A DNA stretch of 64,000 nucleotides from Eupeodes corollae (taxonomy: Eukaryota > Arthropoda > Insecta > Diptera > Syrphidae). The notes under the pieces were generated by a model. It was not told where the DNA came from. It did no database searches and saw only the letters and a list, made by a program, of their open reading frames with translations. This document shows positions 48,401 to 56,828 of the stretch, one piece after another (positions within the stretch are counted from its first letter, which is position 1; the number at the start of each line of letters is the position of its first letter). Position numbers and translations under genes: made by a program. The stretch lies in the NCBI RefSeq assembly GCF_945859685.1, contig NC_079147.1:14487289-14551288 (forward strand), written 5' to 3'.

Positions 48401-48728
48401 GGTCACTGGCAGAAAACCATCTGACATGTTTTTTAACAGAAGTTCCAGAGTAAATTATCAAAAGATGTCAAATTATCGGATAAAAGTAAATCAGGAACTT
48501 AGGGAAAAGATAGAAAAAAATCAAAAGGCCAAAAACCAATGGCATAATAAAAAGAAATCTATCCCGAAGAAATACAAAAAAGGTGACGTAGTCTACACAT
48601 CCTTCAAGAGGATTCAGGGCAAACATAAGCCGCTGTATCGGAAGGAGGTGGTAGCAAAAGATAACAAGGTAACCATTATAACAGACACAGGTAGAAAAAT
48701 TCACAAATCCCAATTAAAGAATATTTAA
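45390..48728 (+). CDS. pol: pol polyprotein: protease, reverse transcriptase, RNase H, integrase
   Basis: Open from 45390 (entry by frameshift at 45396) to TAA at 48726-48728. No stop or frameshift. Residues counted from the codon at 45441: protease LVDTGAN with Asp13; RT with DLTSGFHQIPM, LPFGLKNAPAIFQR and the catalytic YIDD at 325-328; RNase H with TTDAS (Asp485) and FTDHQPL; integrase zinc site His792, His796, Cys826, Cys829; catalytic triad Asp859, Asp912, Glu948 with the canonical 35-residue spacing between the last two. A basic C-terminus follows, no chromodomain. It copies the RNA and inserts the DNA. The long insert between RNase H and integrase (about 610-700) is Ser/Thr/Glu-rich linker. 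Appears functional as read. Confidence 0.92.
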   Translation, partial: RNKFYDKGPSSVPYLEYVTKDGVVLKFLVDTGANKNFISSKIDQPSISLQKPFSVKSAGGSIKVSKYVEGRFFSNIGNDTVLQFFVLPGLDSFDGIIGDDSLKQLEAVIDRKNNILTIKPNLKIPLKAKLSRQINAVFNEDLSDDVRQELHKLIDKHQSLFGPISIDEVIDTSVQAEIRTRTDEPIYTKCYPYPTCLREVVEEEIKNLLEEGIIRPSKSPYNSPIWVVPKKPKPNGEKQYRMVIDYKRLNSVTISDAYPIPDINATLASLGNAKYFTTLDLTSGFHQIPMKPSDIQKTAFSSMNGKYEFLRLPFGLKNAPAIFQRTIDDVLKPFIGKICYVYIDDIIVFSKNEEEHLKNLDMVLGRLNEAHLKVNLEKTHFMDTSVEFLGYVITANGVLPDKKKIEAIRNIQPPSNLKELKSFLGLTSYYRKFIRDYAKVAKPLTNLTRGENAQVKANQSRKISIELDEKATQAFNDLKELLTSAEVLAFPDFSKPFSLTTDASNIAIGAVLSQGDGGKERPIAFISRSLTASEENYATNEKEMLAIVWALDNLRSYLYGAKQIKIFTDHQPLTYALGNRNYNAKLKRWKARIEEYNCELIYKPGKSNVVADALSRLNIVNDHSTVSAKAETECEVNALQNTSSTDTASEQNFADGRSDTDTAFEQVSSLGSQDVESASTVSASGTMHSAEQDSTDLIPHVEAPLNVFRNQIIIRVSDNKLDSMEEPHPGYIRHYFSTPYLDNVALTAVLKAKLRPNIVNGIKIPELCMELLQKVYLETFSSYKIRLTQRIVEDVTDENRVWELISKEHKRAHRNARENKEQLLERYYFPKMNSLITRYVKSCDICLTNKYDRHPATPMFQPTPIPSYPCEILHMDIMEIQGEKFISCIDKFSKFAKLFHIRNKSSLYLRDKVMKVLHYFTVPRILVTDNEKSFLSPIIINFIKMLDIKMYQTPVNRSEVNGQVERFHSTVLEIFRCLRAEYKELKLRELIHISVDRYNNTIHSVTGRKPSDMFFNRSSRVNYQKMSNYRIKVNQELREKIEKNQKAKNQWHNKKKSIPKKYKKGDVVYTSFKRIQGKHKPLYRKEVVAKDNKVTIITDTGRKIHKSQLKNI
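45396..45402 (+). promoter_or_regulatory. Slippery heptamer for -1 frameshift, gag to pol
   Basis: A AAT TTT in the gag frame is a canonical X XXY YYZ site. The pol frame is -1 relative to gag and is open from 45390; the two frames overlap for 46 nt (45390-45435), with the site near the start of the overlap. Sequence after the heptamer could form a pause structure, not modelled here. Confidence 0.75.
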
Positions 48729-49064
48729 CTACAGAACACACACCCGCACAAAGAAAGCACACATCGAAAAAAAAAAATGTACCCTTGCAATGTAATGTAA
48801 AAAGACATAAAATGATAAAATGTAATGAAATAAATACATAAAATGTATAAAATAGTACATTTAATAAAATGACATAGGTAACGAAACCTTAATGTCAAAG
48901 CCAAAGCATAGAATAATGAAATGAATAAAATGCAGAAAAATTGTATATTTATTAAATGTATGGCAAAAATCATCATACTAATGAAATACATGCATACATA
49001 AAATTGCATAAAAATTGCAAAAAATTATTTATATATAAAAATTTAATTTTTTATAATATATATG

Positions 49065-49107
<43 letters not shown>

Positions 49108-49255
49108 TCAATGGCACCATGCCTAAACAAAAACCAAACTATATTATCTATATTATTACATAATTAATAACCATTTCTTTTTCAGAATATTAATTTTAAT
49201 TTTTCCATTTTTTCTAGATATTTTAATAACGATATTACATTATTAATATTTTTAA
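48729..49255 (+). other. Long low-complexity pol-env spacer with A39 tract
   Basis: About 530 nt of degenerate ATAAAATG-like repeats (48780-49030) end in 39 consecutive A (49068-49106). Errantiviral pol and env usually overlap or nearly touch, so this spacer is unusual. It may contain the branch point for env splicing; TTTTTTCTAG at 49208-49217 is one acceptor-like site, but an in-frame stop (49253-49255) separates it from env. Confidence 0.6.
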
Positions 49256-49366
49256 ACTTTTCATGACCTATTTTTTTCCTTATTAAGTTTATATTTAACT
49301 GATTTATTTATATTTAACCAATGTAACAAATTTAAAACACAATATAGCTTATTATTCCTAACGGCC

Positions 49367-50782
49367 GTGCAAGGCTTCACTATCTTCGAGTACCAGTCCC
49401 CAATGGTAACAATAAAGGAAGGACCAGGGTGGATTATCGATGGACACTTCAAATTGGTGCATTTGATCCGGTTAGATGAATTTGAAGATCTGCTCAACAA
49501 AATGACTTTAGCTGCCCAAGCTGTAATCAAGCAACCTGAAAAGAAAATCGTGGCACGCCATCACCTTACCCAGCTTCACGAACGAATCGGTATGCTCAAA
49601 GGAAAAATGCATAGAAGGCAAAGGTCGATTAATTGGATTGGTTCTGCGTGGAAATGGTTGGCCGGTAACCCTGACGCAGCAGATTGGGATGAAGTGCTCA
49701 AAAACGAGAACGACATAATCGAGAATAATAATCATCAATACAAAATAAACGAGAGGATCCTTAGGATAACAAAAGATATCACCCAAAGGATCAACCAGGT
49801 CATTAACAGCACCGTAATCCAAACGTCATCGTCTAATAGGGCTATCCACGAGCAAAACGTTATGGACGAATTATTAGTGGTGAAAGAAGATGTAAACGAA
49901 ATTGTTCGCGCCTGCCAGATGGCGAGAAGCGGAATCGTAAATACAAATCTCTTGGACCATGAAGAGATCAACAGGCTTATCAGCGAAGTTGAAACTTTAC
50001 CATATGCTAACGTTGTGGAGGCTTTGCAATTTGGTAAACCATCAGTCTATACCAACGATTCCATCCTACTGTACGTACTATCTATGCCTAAAGTCAGCAG
50101 GACTGAGTACAACTTGTTATTGACCAGAGCGTCAATCCTGGGAGGAAAGCAAGTCGACCTACCTTATTCTAAGATTCTAGCAAACCATGAAGATACCTAT
50201 GGCGTAATATCCAACTGCCTTAGTATGGGCAACATGACGACTTGTGATGAAAGCTCTTTAGAAAAATTGGAAGAAGAGGGATGCGTAGTTCGGTTGCTTA
50301 AAGGAGGGCACGCTAATTGTGCAATTCGTACCAATACAGCCAGTATTACGGAACTGATCAAGGAAGACACGATATTTGTCACAAACTTCCAAGGAAAATT
50401 ATATAGCAAGAACATATCAAAGGATCTCTCCGGTACATATTTGATCCAGCTCTACAATGAATCAATTCGACTAAATAACAGAACATTTGTTAGCCTGACG
50501 GCAACATCGCTTCAAGCGCTTCCACCAGTTTTAACCAACACATCCTTGAAAGTGAACAAAGTGGACATCGAATACCTTCATGACATGAGCATCAAGAACA
50601 TCAAGATCCTGAATGGCCTATCATATCGGCTAAACACCTATACTGCTACGGATGTGACGATCCTCCTGATATTGGCAATAGTTGTATGGATGATATGGCG
50701 CAAGCTGCACAGGAAGATTGACTTACCAAAGATCCAAATCCTACCACCACCGGTGCTACCTACCCCTAACATCTCATCTTAA
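49367..50782 (+). CDS. env: env, baculovirus F-like envelope glycoprotein
   Basis: The frame is open from 49256 to TAA at 50780-50782 but has no ATG before 49503, so initiation must come from a spliced leader, as known for gypsy. SLLFLTAVQG at 49346-49375 looks like the end of a signal peptide, just ahead of the coordinate given. Near residue 83 RRQRS is a furin-type cleavage site followed by INWIGSAWKWLAGNPDAADW, the expected fusion-peptide region of F-like proteins. A heptad-rich stretch follows (NENDIIENNNHQYKINERIL). Cys residues lie mid-ectodomain (SNCLSMGNMTTC, EEGCVV, ANCAI). VTILLILAIVVWMIW is the transmembrane segment, with a Pro-rich tail. Full length for the family and without breaks. 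An acceptor candidate is the pyrimidine tract ending in AG at 49286-49287. Confidence 0.88.
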   Translation: MQGFTIFEYQSPMVTIKEGPGWIIDGHFKLVHLIRLDEFEDLLNKMTLAAQAVIKQPEKKIVARHHLTQLHERIGMLKGKMHRRQRSINWIGSAWKWLAGNPDAADWDEVLKNENDIIENNNHQYKINERILRITKDITQRINQVINSTVIQTSSSNRAIHEQNVMDELLVVKEDVNEIVRACQMARSGIVNTNLLDHEEINRLISEVETLPYANVVEALQFGKPSVYTNDSILLYVLSMPKVSRTEYNLLLTRASILGGKQVDLPYSKILANHEDTYGVISNCLSMGNMTTCDESSLEKLEEEGCVVRLLKGGHANCAIRTNTASITELIKEDTIFVTNFQGKLYSKNISKDLSGTYLIQLYNESIRLNNRTFVSLTATSLQALPPVLTNTSLKVNKVDIEYLHDMSIKNIKILNGLSYRLNTYTATDVTILLILAIVVWMIWRKLHRKIDLPKIQILPPPVLPTPNISS

Positions 50783-50810
50783 AATACTGATCTACGGGAC
50801 GTAGATTTTC

Positions 50811-50821
50811 AAAGGGGGAGG
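50811..50821 (+). other. Polypurine tract
   Basis: AAAGGGGGAGG immediately before the 3' LTR; primer for plus-strand DNA synthesis. Confidence 0.85.
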
Positions 50822-51189
50822 AGTTAACACCTCGCGCCAACACGCGCGACTATGATTTGCCAATTCAGCATAACAGCATATTCTCATAAGTTCCCACGAT
50901 TGGTGGGTATCATATTCTGGACAACGGTGCATTGAGGTGAATGCACCGACACTACGAGTATCAAGGTCGCTGACGCAGCAATCATCGATGCACGCCGTTA
51001 GGTGTTATTTTAGGGAATTAGTTTTAAGTTAATCAGTTCAATTGTGAGCCCGGACCTGATTAGTCGTTAAATAAATATATTGTCAAATTTAATAACCGTT
51101 TATTTATTCCGTAAGTCGAACCGTTGGGCCAGCCCCTCAGGGGTTGGCGTTCGCTTTTTTTTCATATACGAATCCGCGATTCGTTAATT
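50822..51189 (+). repeat. 3' LTR
   Basis: Identical to 43145-43512 except G at 50990 where the 5' LTR has A. Flanked on the right by GACTT. Confidence 0.95.
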
Positions 51190-51194
51190 GACTT
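51190..51194. repeat. Target-site duplication of the LTR element (right)
   Basis: GACTT, partner of 43140-43144. Confidence 0.75.
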
Positions 51195-51969
51195 GAGTCA
51201 ATTTTTGTATAGGCTAAAAAGTTGAAGTTTATTTTGTACACTGTTTTATATGAACGTTGTAAAATTTGTGTTCTTTAATTTATGTATAGACAAAAACGCA
51301 CACTAAAGAGTGACTATTTTAAAGCTATAATTTAACCCTATAACGCATACGAAACCATTTAATAGTTTTTTAACCCCTTTTTCCGAGAAATTATTAAATA
51401 GCCTAATTACTCATTTTTGAGGTATATCTGACAATCAATTAAGAAATTTGACCCTAGAAGTCAGTTGACTTGCAATTGTAGTTGAAAATGGAAGTTTCAA
51501 ATTTTAAACATTTTTGAATATTATTAGCTTTTGTCTAAAGTAAGTAATCTAGTTAAAAAAATATATTTATGATACCTTATACATGTATCTTTTCTAAAAA
51601 TAAGAAAAACAACAAAATTTATATTATTCTGTCAGTTTTGGGGATAAATGTTGTAAAGCCATATTTGGCGGATTTTAGAAGAAAAATTGCCCAATTATGC
51701 CTCTGGGCCATAATCAGCACCAAAAAGTGAGTAGTTTTGGGTGTATCGGCTTTCCAATGTATGCGTTTTGATTTCTGTGCCCCAAATGTCACAATTTTCT
51801 TGTTTACACACCTCCCTTCCCCCCAAGACCAAAATTAATTTCATCTAAAAAGATCATTTTTTTGGCAAAATTGGCTTCTTTTCTAAGCGTTGTTCAAAAC
51901 AACCATATTCTTTCAAAGGAATCGGACATAAGTTAAGTGTTACCATTCTCGAAATAAGCACTTCCTACG

Positions 51970-52915
51970 GTCAGCATCACAAAGGATGAAATAGAGCAAT
52001 TCATCGAAATGGTAACGTTTATTTCCTGTTGGCGACATCTATCTTCAAGGCTTTACTGGAATAAAACTAAAGGAAAACCAATCATTACAAAATTTCTTCA
52101 TCCATTTCAACGACAATTTTAATTTTATTCCACTTGGGCATGAGGGACACGACAAATTGTTCAAAATAAGGCCATTTTAGGAGAAAATACGAGAACGGTT
52201 GCTTTTGATCCCAGAAGAAGAGTTTCTCGCCGTTGATGAACAAATCATACGAACAAAATGTGGCCATGAACTAAAGCAGTACAATCCAGCCAAGCCACAT
52301 AAATGCGGCTATAAAAACATGTTATGAGTGGAATTTCTCGACTTAGCTACGATTTCGACTTTTTTGCTGGACATATGTGGGACCGTAAGGCTCAACCAAG
52401 TACAGAACTCGAGAATTCTGAAAAATAGATTGATGAAGGAAGGATGTGGAAGCATTATCGAAAAAGTGCCAACTGTTGATGAAGTTCAGCTAAGTTGATG
52501 TCCTTGATCGATAACAAAATGGTTACTCTGGTGTCACCATATTTGGGAATGAATCCAGTAACAGAGAAACGTCGATATTCAAGAAAGGATGAAATGTATA
52601 AAAGGAAGCACTAAAACTCCGTGGACATATCTCGACTTGGATCTCCTCCAACTCCAACTTTTGCCACCGATCCCCAAAAAGGGGACCGGATTACCTGCAG
52701 GAACAGCACAAAAAAAAAGCGTCCTCAAAGACATCAAGACTATCCTCTACTTTCAATTCGTTTCGACAATAAGGGTCGTTTCCAAAATATTCAACAAAAA
52801 AACTGACATGTTTTCGAAACGATTGTTCCTACCGCTCTTTTGCCTATTGCCCGAAATGTAAAGCTCATTTATGTTACAATGAAAAATTAAATTGTTTTTC
52901 TTAATTTCATGGCCC
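51970..52915 (+). pseudogene. piggyBac-like transposase (PGBD type) remnant
   Basis: Shifted frames give ITKDEIEQFIEMV, KLFKIRPFLE-like text near 52160, then one clear frame LLIPEEEFLAVDEQIIRTKC with ELKQYNPAKPHKCGYKN, the catalytic-Asp block of DDE_Tnp_1_7. Later come TLVSPYLGMNPVTEKRRYSR and a C-terminal cysteine cluster CPKCKAHLCYNEKLNCF near 52840-52895. Many frameshifts and stops make it inactive. Confidence 0.7.
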
Positions 52916-53040
52916 TCACAATTACGCTTTTTTTGACTCAATAAATTTGTATTATTTTTATATTGAAATTCCTACATTTTCTTTGTGTTGTTATAAACAT
53001 TTTCTTTACGGAAATATTAAGGTTGTAAAACCTTAAATCC

Positions 53041-53520
53041 ATGCGAAGCCAAATTTGGCTTCTCTCCCAAAAGTTTAAACAAATTAACAACTTCTTGGGA
53101 TGTCGTTTGAGAATTTTATAAAATTCCGCACAATAACCTTGTTCTCTGACATACTTCTAACCCACCAACCTGAGGATCTTTACAATGAATTAAACTTTTT
53201 CAACTCCAACAGATGTCGTGATCTAGTAATTCCGCGTTTTCATTGTCTAACATCTGAACGTCAGTTCTTTGTCAACTCAGTAAGAATTTGGAATTCATTG
53301 CCGCGACAAATAAAAAGTATTAATAACACGAAACAAATGGAAAAGGAACTTAAACTTTACTTTAATAATGCATAGATTAAGTTAAATTCGCAAATTTGTA
53401 AAAATATGTAAAACTTGAATTTAAATCAATTATGTACGTAGCTACTATACATTTTACAAGCTACACTATAAATAAGATATTGTATCTTAAAGTGTAAGCT
53501 AATCAAGAAAACAAATAAAT
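53041..53520 (+). mobile_element. LINE ORF2 C-terminus and 3' UTR fragment (CR1/Jockey-like)
   Basis: The 91-codon frame 53100-53375 ends with RCRDLVIPRFHCLTSERQFF, VNSVRIWNSLPRQIKSI and MEKELKLYF, the pattern (IPR...FF...R.WN.LP..I......FK..L) found at the end of CR1/L2/Jockey reverse transcriptases. An AT-rich 3' UTR ends in AAATAAATACTAAAATAAAT. 5'-truncated; probably inserted into the piggyBac relic. Confidence 0.5.
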
Positions 53521-53631
53521 ACTAAAATAAATACTTTTGTACACTAAACATATCTTATAATGATCTAATTAATCAGTTAAACGCCTTTTTAATTTCTTTC
53601 CTTTGTTGGAAATAAATCATGCGGTAAAGGG

Positions 53632-54179
53632 TTGAAGTGATCAGTATAATTTAAAATTTAATGAGCATCAATTCATGCAAATGGTCATAACGTACTCTTC
53701 CTAACATAAAATGATTCAATGTTAACTTCCAATAAGTCAATCAAAGCCAACTTGTCGCTATCGACAATAAGTTACATGATTTAGGCAGCCAATTGAATAA
53801 AATGCGAAATTAACTGTTCATAGATCTTGCTCCGGATTGTTCCTTTAAAACCCGTGCTGTGTTGCAAGTGCAATCGTTTTGTAGAAACCATGTGCCATTC
53901 AAGCCAAGCTCTTCAATTTCGCGCTAGGAAAGTGCAGTAAGAGATGATGTGAATGGGTCCGATTCAATAGTTCCCACTCTCGACGTAAGCGCATGTTGGT
54001 AGTGTAGGCCGATTAAAGTTTAATTTTATTGATTTATTAATTCTGTTTTAAGTAAATTTCATCCGAAGTCAGATCAGATTTGTCCGTGAAATTTAAAAAA
54101 CAAAATAAAAGAAAACTGTAATTTTAAAGATCAAATGCAAACGCTTGCAAATTATTGAATTTTAATATCAAAATGTGTG
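53632..54179. other. AT-rich spacer, possibly more mariner remnants
   Basis: No clear frame. 53730-53930 on the minus strand has vague likeness to mariner transposase text, not enough to call. Confidence 0.35.
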
Positions 54180-54660
54180 CTCTTTTAAGACAGTTCATCG
54201 CGCGCTTTTGCTAGCGAGCGACGAAGCCCATTTTGGGATCAATGGGTACGTAAAAAAGCAGAATTGTCGCAACCAGAAGCATTGCAAGAGCTATCAATGC
54301 ATCCAGAAGAAGTCACAGTTTGTTGCAGTATAGGGCTGGTAACATCATTAGACCGTAATTCTTCAAAGACATGTGGTTTCAACAAGACTTATTGAGAGAC
54401 GATTTCGGTGAACATTTTATTTCACGTTTGGAGCCGGTCAATTGGCCACCTATGGATCGTTTGATTTAACGTCTTTAGACTAATTTTTTTGGGGCTATGT
54501 TATGTCTATGTACAAACAAGCTAATTGACGCTTTGGAAGACAACATTGAACAATTTGGTTGTGGAATACCGGCCGCAATTTTGGAAAGAGTATGTCAAAA
54601 TTGGACAAAGAGGATGGACGATTATTTGAAATAATCTTCAAAAAATAAATGATATATATA
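54180..54660 (+). pseudogene. mariner-superfamily transposase C-terminal relic
   Basis: Shifted frames give SDEAHFGINGYVKKQNCRNQ (second catalytic Asp block, usually DEAHFWLNGYVNKQNCRIW), then HPEEVTVC, then the block around FGAGQLATYGSFDLTSLD and FFWGYVMSMYKQAN (the DLTPLDFFLWGYLK hallmark), then ALEDNIEQFGCGIPAAILER and VCQNWTKRMDDYLK. Order and content match a mariner transposase; internal sequence is lost and several stops are present. Confidence 0.65.
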
Positions 54661-54719
54661 TAAAATATCACCTTTTAGAAGAACTCTCCTAGGTAATTCT
54701 TGCGTTTTGGAGTTAGAGC

Positions 54720-55640
54720 AGGGCATGTAGTAAGTACAGAGGAAATGAAAAACTTTTAACTCATCTTACTCATCTATAAAACTTCTGCAAAAGTAATTTG
54801 AGAATACGCCTAGCCGCGCGGCGGGCGTGCTTTCCTATTAGATAGTGCCCTGTAATAACACCTATTATCGGGCTTATATAAGATCTGCTTATAGAGATAG
54901 CAAGCACCTTGACAGCTTGAAATCTAGTGTAGGCGAAATGCTTTTCGTGAACTGACACGTGTTGATGTTATTTCACCTGGTGTATGCCTTCTTCATATAG
55001 CGTCGTAAATAAGCAATAGTTTACATGAAGCGATTGGTACGCCAACATTAGTCAAACGTGGTCGAATGGGTTACACTGTACGAGTTTACCTGCCATACAA
55101 TTTTTTGGAATGTCTCTATAGCCCGGTACCCAGCAAAGGCGAATATTAGACTGATTGATAGCAGCCTGACTATCTGAGCAAATACTGATATCAGATGTTG
55201 ATATCACGGTTTCTATCACCAAAAGTTACGCCTGAAACACGCTAAAATAATTAGGAAGACTTAATGAGAGACTAAATTTCAGTTGTTCAGACTACACACC
55301 TCTGCCATACCCTTCATTTGTTTTTGATACAAAGTAAAGTGGATTAACTCGTCTTCCAGAAATGCCCTATCCTCCTGCAATGATATGGGAGGTACAAAAA
55401 AATGAAAGCTTATGTCGAATTGTAGTTGGGGATGGTGTAGTGTGTGCTTTGGAATTGATTCTAAAGATTTAAGAATTACGGAGTTGACAAAATTCTTGTT
55501 AACTAACTGCGATGAAGCTTTAAATGCTTGCTCAGCTATTTGTTTGCTAAGTATATTAGGAGGTGTTAGCTAGAGTAGGGTGTCTAGGTCACAGATGGTG
55601 CCGAAAAAGGCGAACTCTAAGAGGTTCAAGTTATTGAATA
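54720..55640 (-). mobile_element. R1/LOA-type LINE fragment (RNase H and C-terminus), decayed
   Basis: On the minus strand: pieces of RNase H (SEQLKFSLSLSLPNYFSVFQ, DISICSDSQAAINQS, then CWVPGYRAIETFQ) in broken frames, then near 54958-54770 SPIIGVITGHYLIGKHARRA, the post-RNase H block (TGH...GKH..R). It resembles the better-preserved fragment at 57960-59560. Confidence 0.55.
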
Positions 55641-55942
55641 TTGGGCTTTTAGTTTAACTAAACCAAAACTTTTCTTTTCTTTTTTATTTAAATAGATACT
55701 TTAAAACAGACTTACGAGTAAATAAGAATTTCTGCAATTAGTTGCATGGAAGACATAGCGTATCAGCAATTTTCAATCATACTTCCCGTTCAAAACACGT
55801 TAACATTCTTCCGACGAAAAGAAGCTTTTATCAAAATGAAGTCTACGGATTTCTTGTAAATTAGGACAAGTTGCTAAGATATGGTAAACATCATTGTTTT
55901 GGTTTGAGTTGAAAAATGGACAAATTGCATCTATGTCAGTTC

Positions 55943-55950
55943 TATGTGGC
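55943..55950. repeat. 8-bp target-site duplication of hAT element (left)
   Basis: TATGTGGC, repeated at 57373-57380. Eight base pairs is the hAT hallmark. Confidence 0.75.
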
Positions 55951-56173
55951 CAGAGCCGGATTAACCATGTCATGGGCCCCTAGGCAGAGTAATTCTTGGG
56001 CCCTTTTCCGATGGTTTTTCGATATTATAAGCTCTTTTTGAGCTAGGTTAGAAGATGTAGGTAACCTCCTACATAATAATCAACTATAAAACTGGAGAGT
56101 TAAATCATACGCAAAAGTTTCAATTTTGGTTTTATTATTATGTAATAAAAGAAAAAAAAATGTTTTTTCCAAG

Positions 56174-56473
56174 TTAAGTTTTAATATTGACTTTTCTAAT
56201 TTTTTTTGAAACAAAATCGCTTATTATGTCTTGAAAATTGACCTCATCCAGAACATCGTTTTCTATCGCCATTATTGCTAACGAATTCAATCGCTTTTGG
56301 GACATTGATGAACGCAGACAATTTTTTATAAGTTTTAGTCTTGAAAAATGACGTTCACCAGTCGCGTTAGAAATCATCAAACTTCTATATATTTTTAAGG
56401 CTATCATAACATTTGGGAACGTTGATTGGACCATTTTATCTGAAATGAAAGAAGATAAAATACGTGTATACAT
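56174..56473 (-). pseudogene. hAT transposase C-terminal dimerisation domain (ZMYM1-like)
   Basis: The 99-codon frame contains FPNVMIALKIYRSLMISNAT, GERHFSRLKLIKNCLRSSMS and QKRLNSLAIMAIENDVLDEV, the hAT dimerisation motif (usually ASAERSFSKLKLIKNYLRSTMS.ERL..LA...IE). Only this end of the protein is left; the catalytic DDE part and zinc finger are absent. Same group as the scrap at 13961. Confidence 0.75.
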
Positions 56474-56594
56474 AGATATATATATGTGTGTAAATAATGT
56501 ATTTAAAACAAAATAAAACTTAAAATAACTACAGTAGTTGGTTTATCTATTTGAACACAATAGAAGAGTTAAAAAAAATTGCTTAATCTAACAG

Positions 56595-56828
56595 CCCTAT
56601 TCTGGCAAACCTCACAAGTTATGACGACCTCACAAGGTGAGCTGAATTTGAGTTTGTGAGGTTTTGGATTCACAAAAACTTTCGAATTTGTGATCTGCTC
56701 TGAAGGAGGTCACAACTCACAAGTTGGATTTTTCTTAGTAAGAAGTTTGTGAGAAATAAATCCTCACAAAATCAAGTTATGATCACCTTGTGAGGTTTTT
56801 GTGACTTGTGAGGTTTGCCAGAATAGGG
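56595..56828. mobile_element. Fold-back MITE built from TTGTGAGG/CCTCACAA words
   Basis: The left end CCCTATTCTGGCAAACCTCA and right end (its exact inverse over 25 bp) delimit 234 bp. The inverted repeat extends, with a gap, through ACCTCACAAGGTGA. The hexamer TTGTGA or its complement occurs about eleven times inside, so most of the element folds on itself. Nested within the hAT element. Confidence 0.7.

Larger units (their letters stand above)
43145..51189 (+). mobile_element. Errantivirus (gypsy-group LTR retrotransposon with env), nearly intact
   Basis: An 8,045-bp element with 368-bp LTRs beginning AGTTAAC and ending TTAATT, differing at one base (43313 A, 50990 G). Order: LTR, PBS, gag, pol, env, polypurine tract, LTR. 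Errantiviruses are endogenous insect retroviruses of the Metaviridae. The LTR termini, lack of a CCHC box in Gag, YIDD-type RT, an integrase without chromodomain and a baculovirus-F-like Env all fit the group. The PBS fits tRNA-Lys, as in gypsy itself rather than the tRNA-Ser users such as 17.6 and 297. Pol and Env are open throughout; gag has a single in-frame stop. The insertion is very young. Confidence 0.92.
51336..53631 (+). mobile_element. piggyBac-like DNA transposon relic
   Basis: TTAA (51332-51335) precedes CCCTATAACGCATACGA. About 2.3 kb later the inverted end CCCTTTACCGCATGATT (read from 53631) is followed by TTGA, a decayed TTAA. The ends agree at 11-12 of the first 16 positions. 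TTAA targets and CCC termini with a 2.3-kb length fit piggyBac, as does the transposase inside. A LINE tail (53041-53520) lies within the right half. The boundaries rest on short matches. Confidence 0.55.

Noticed and set aside
49508..49822. Minus-strand frame inside env
   Set aside because: Shadow of the env coding frame.
53730..53930. Second mariner fragment on the minus strand
   Set aside because: Only vague likeness in several frames; not enough residues to defend.
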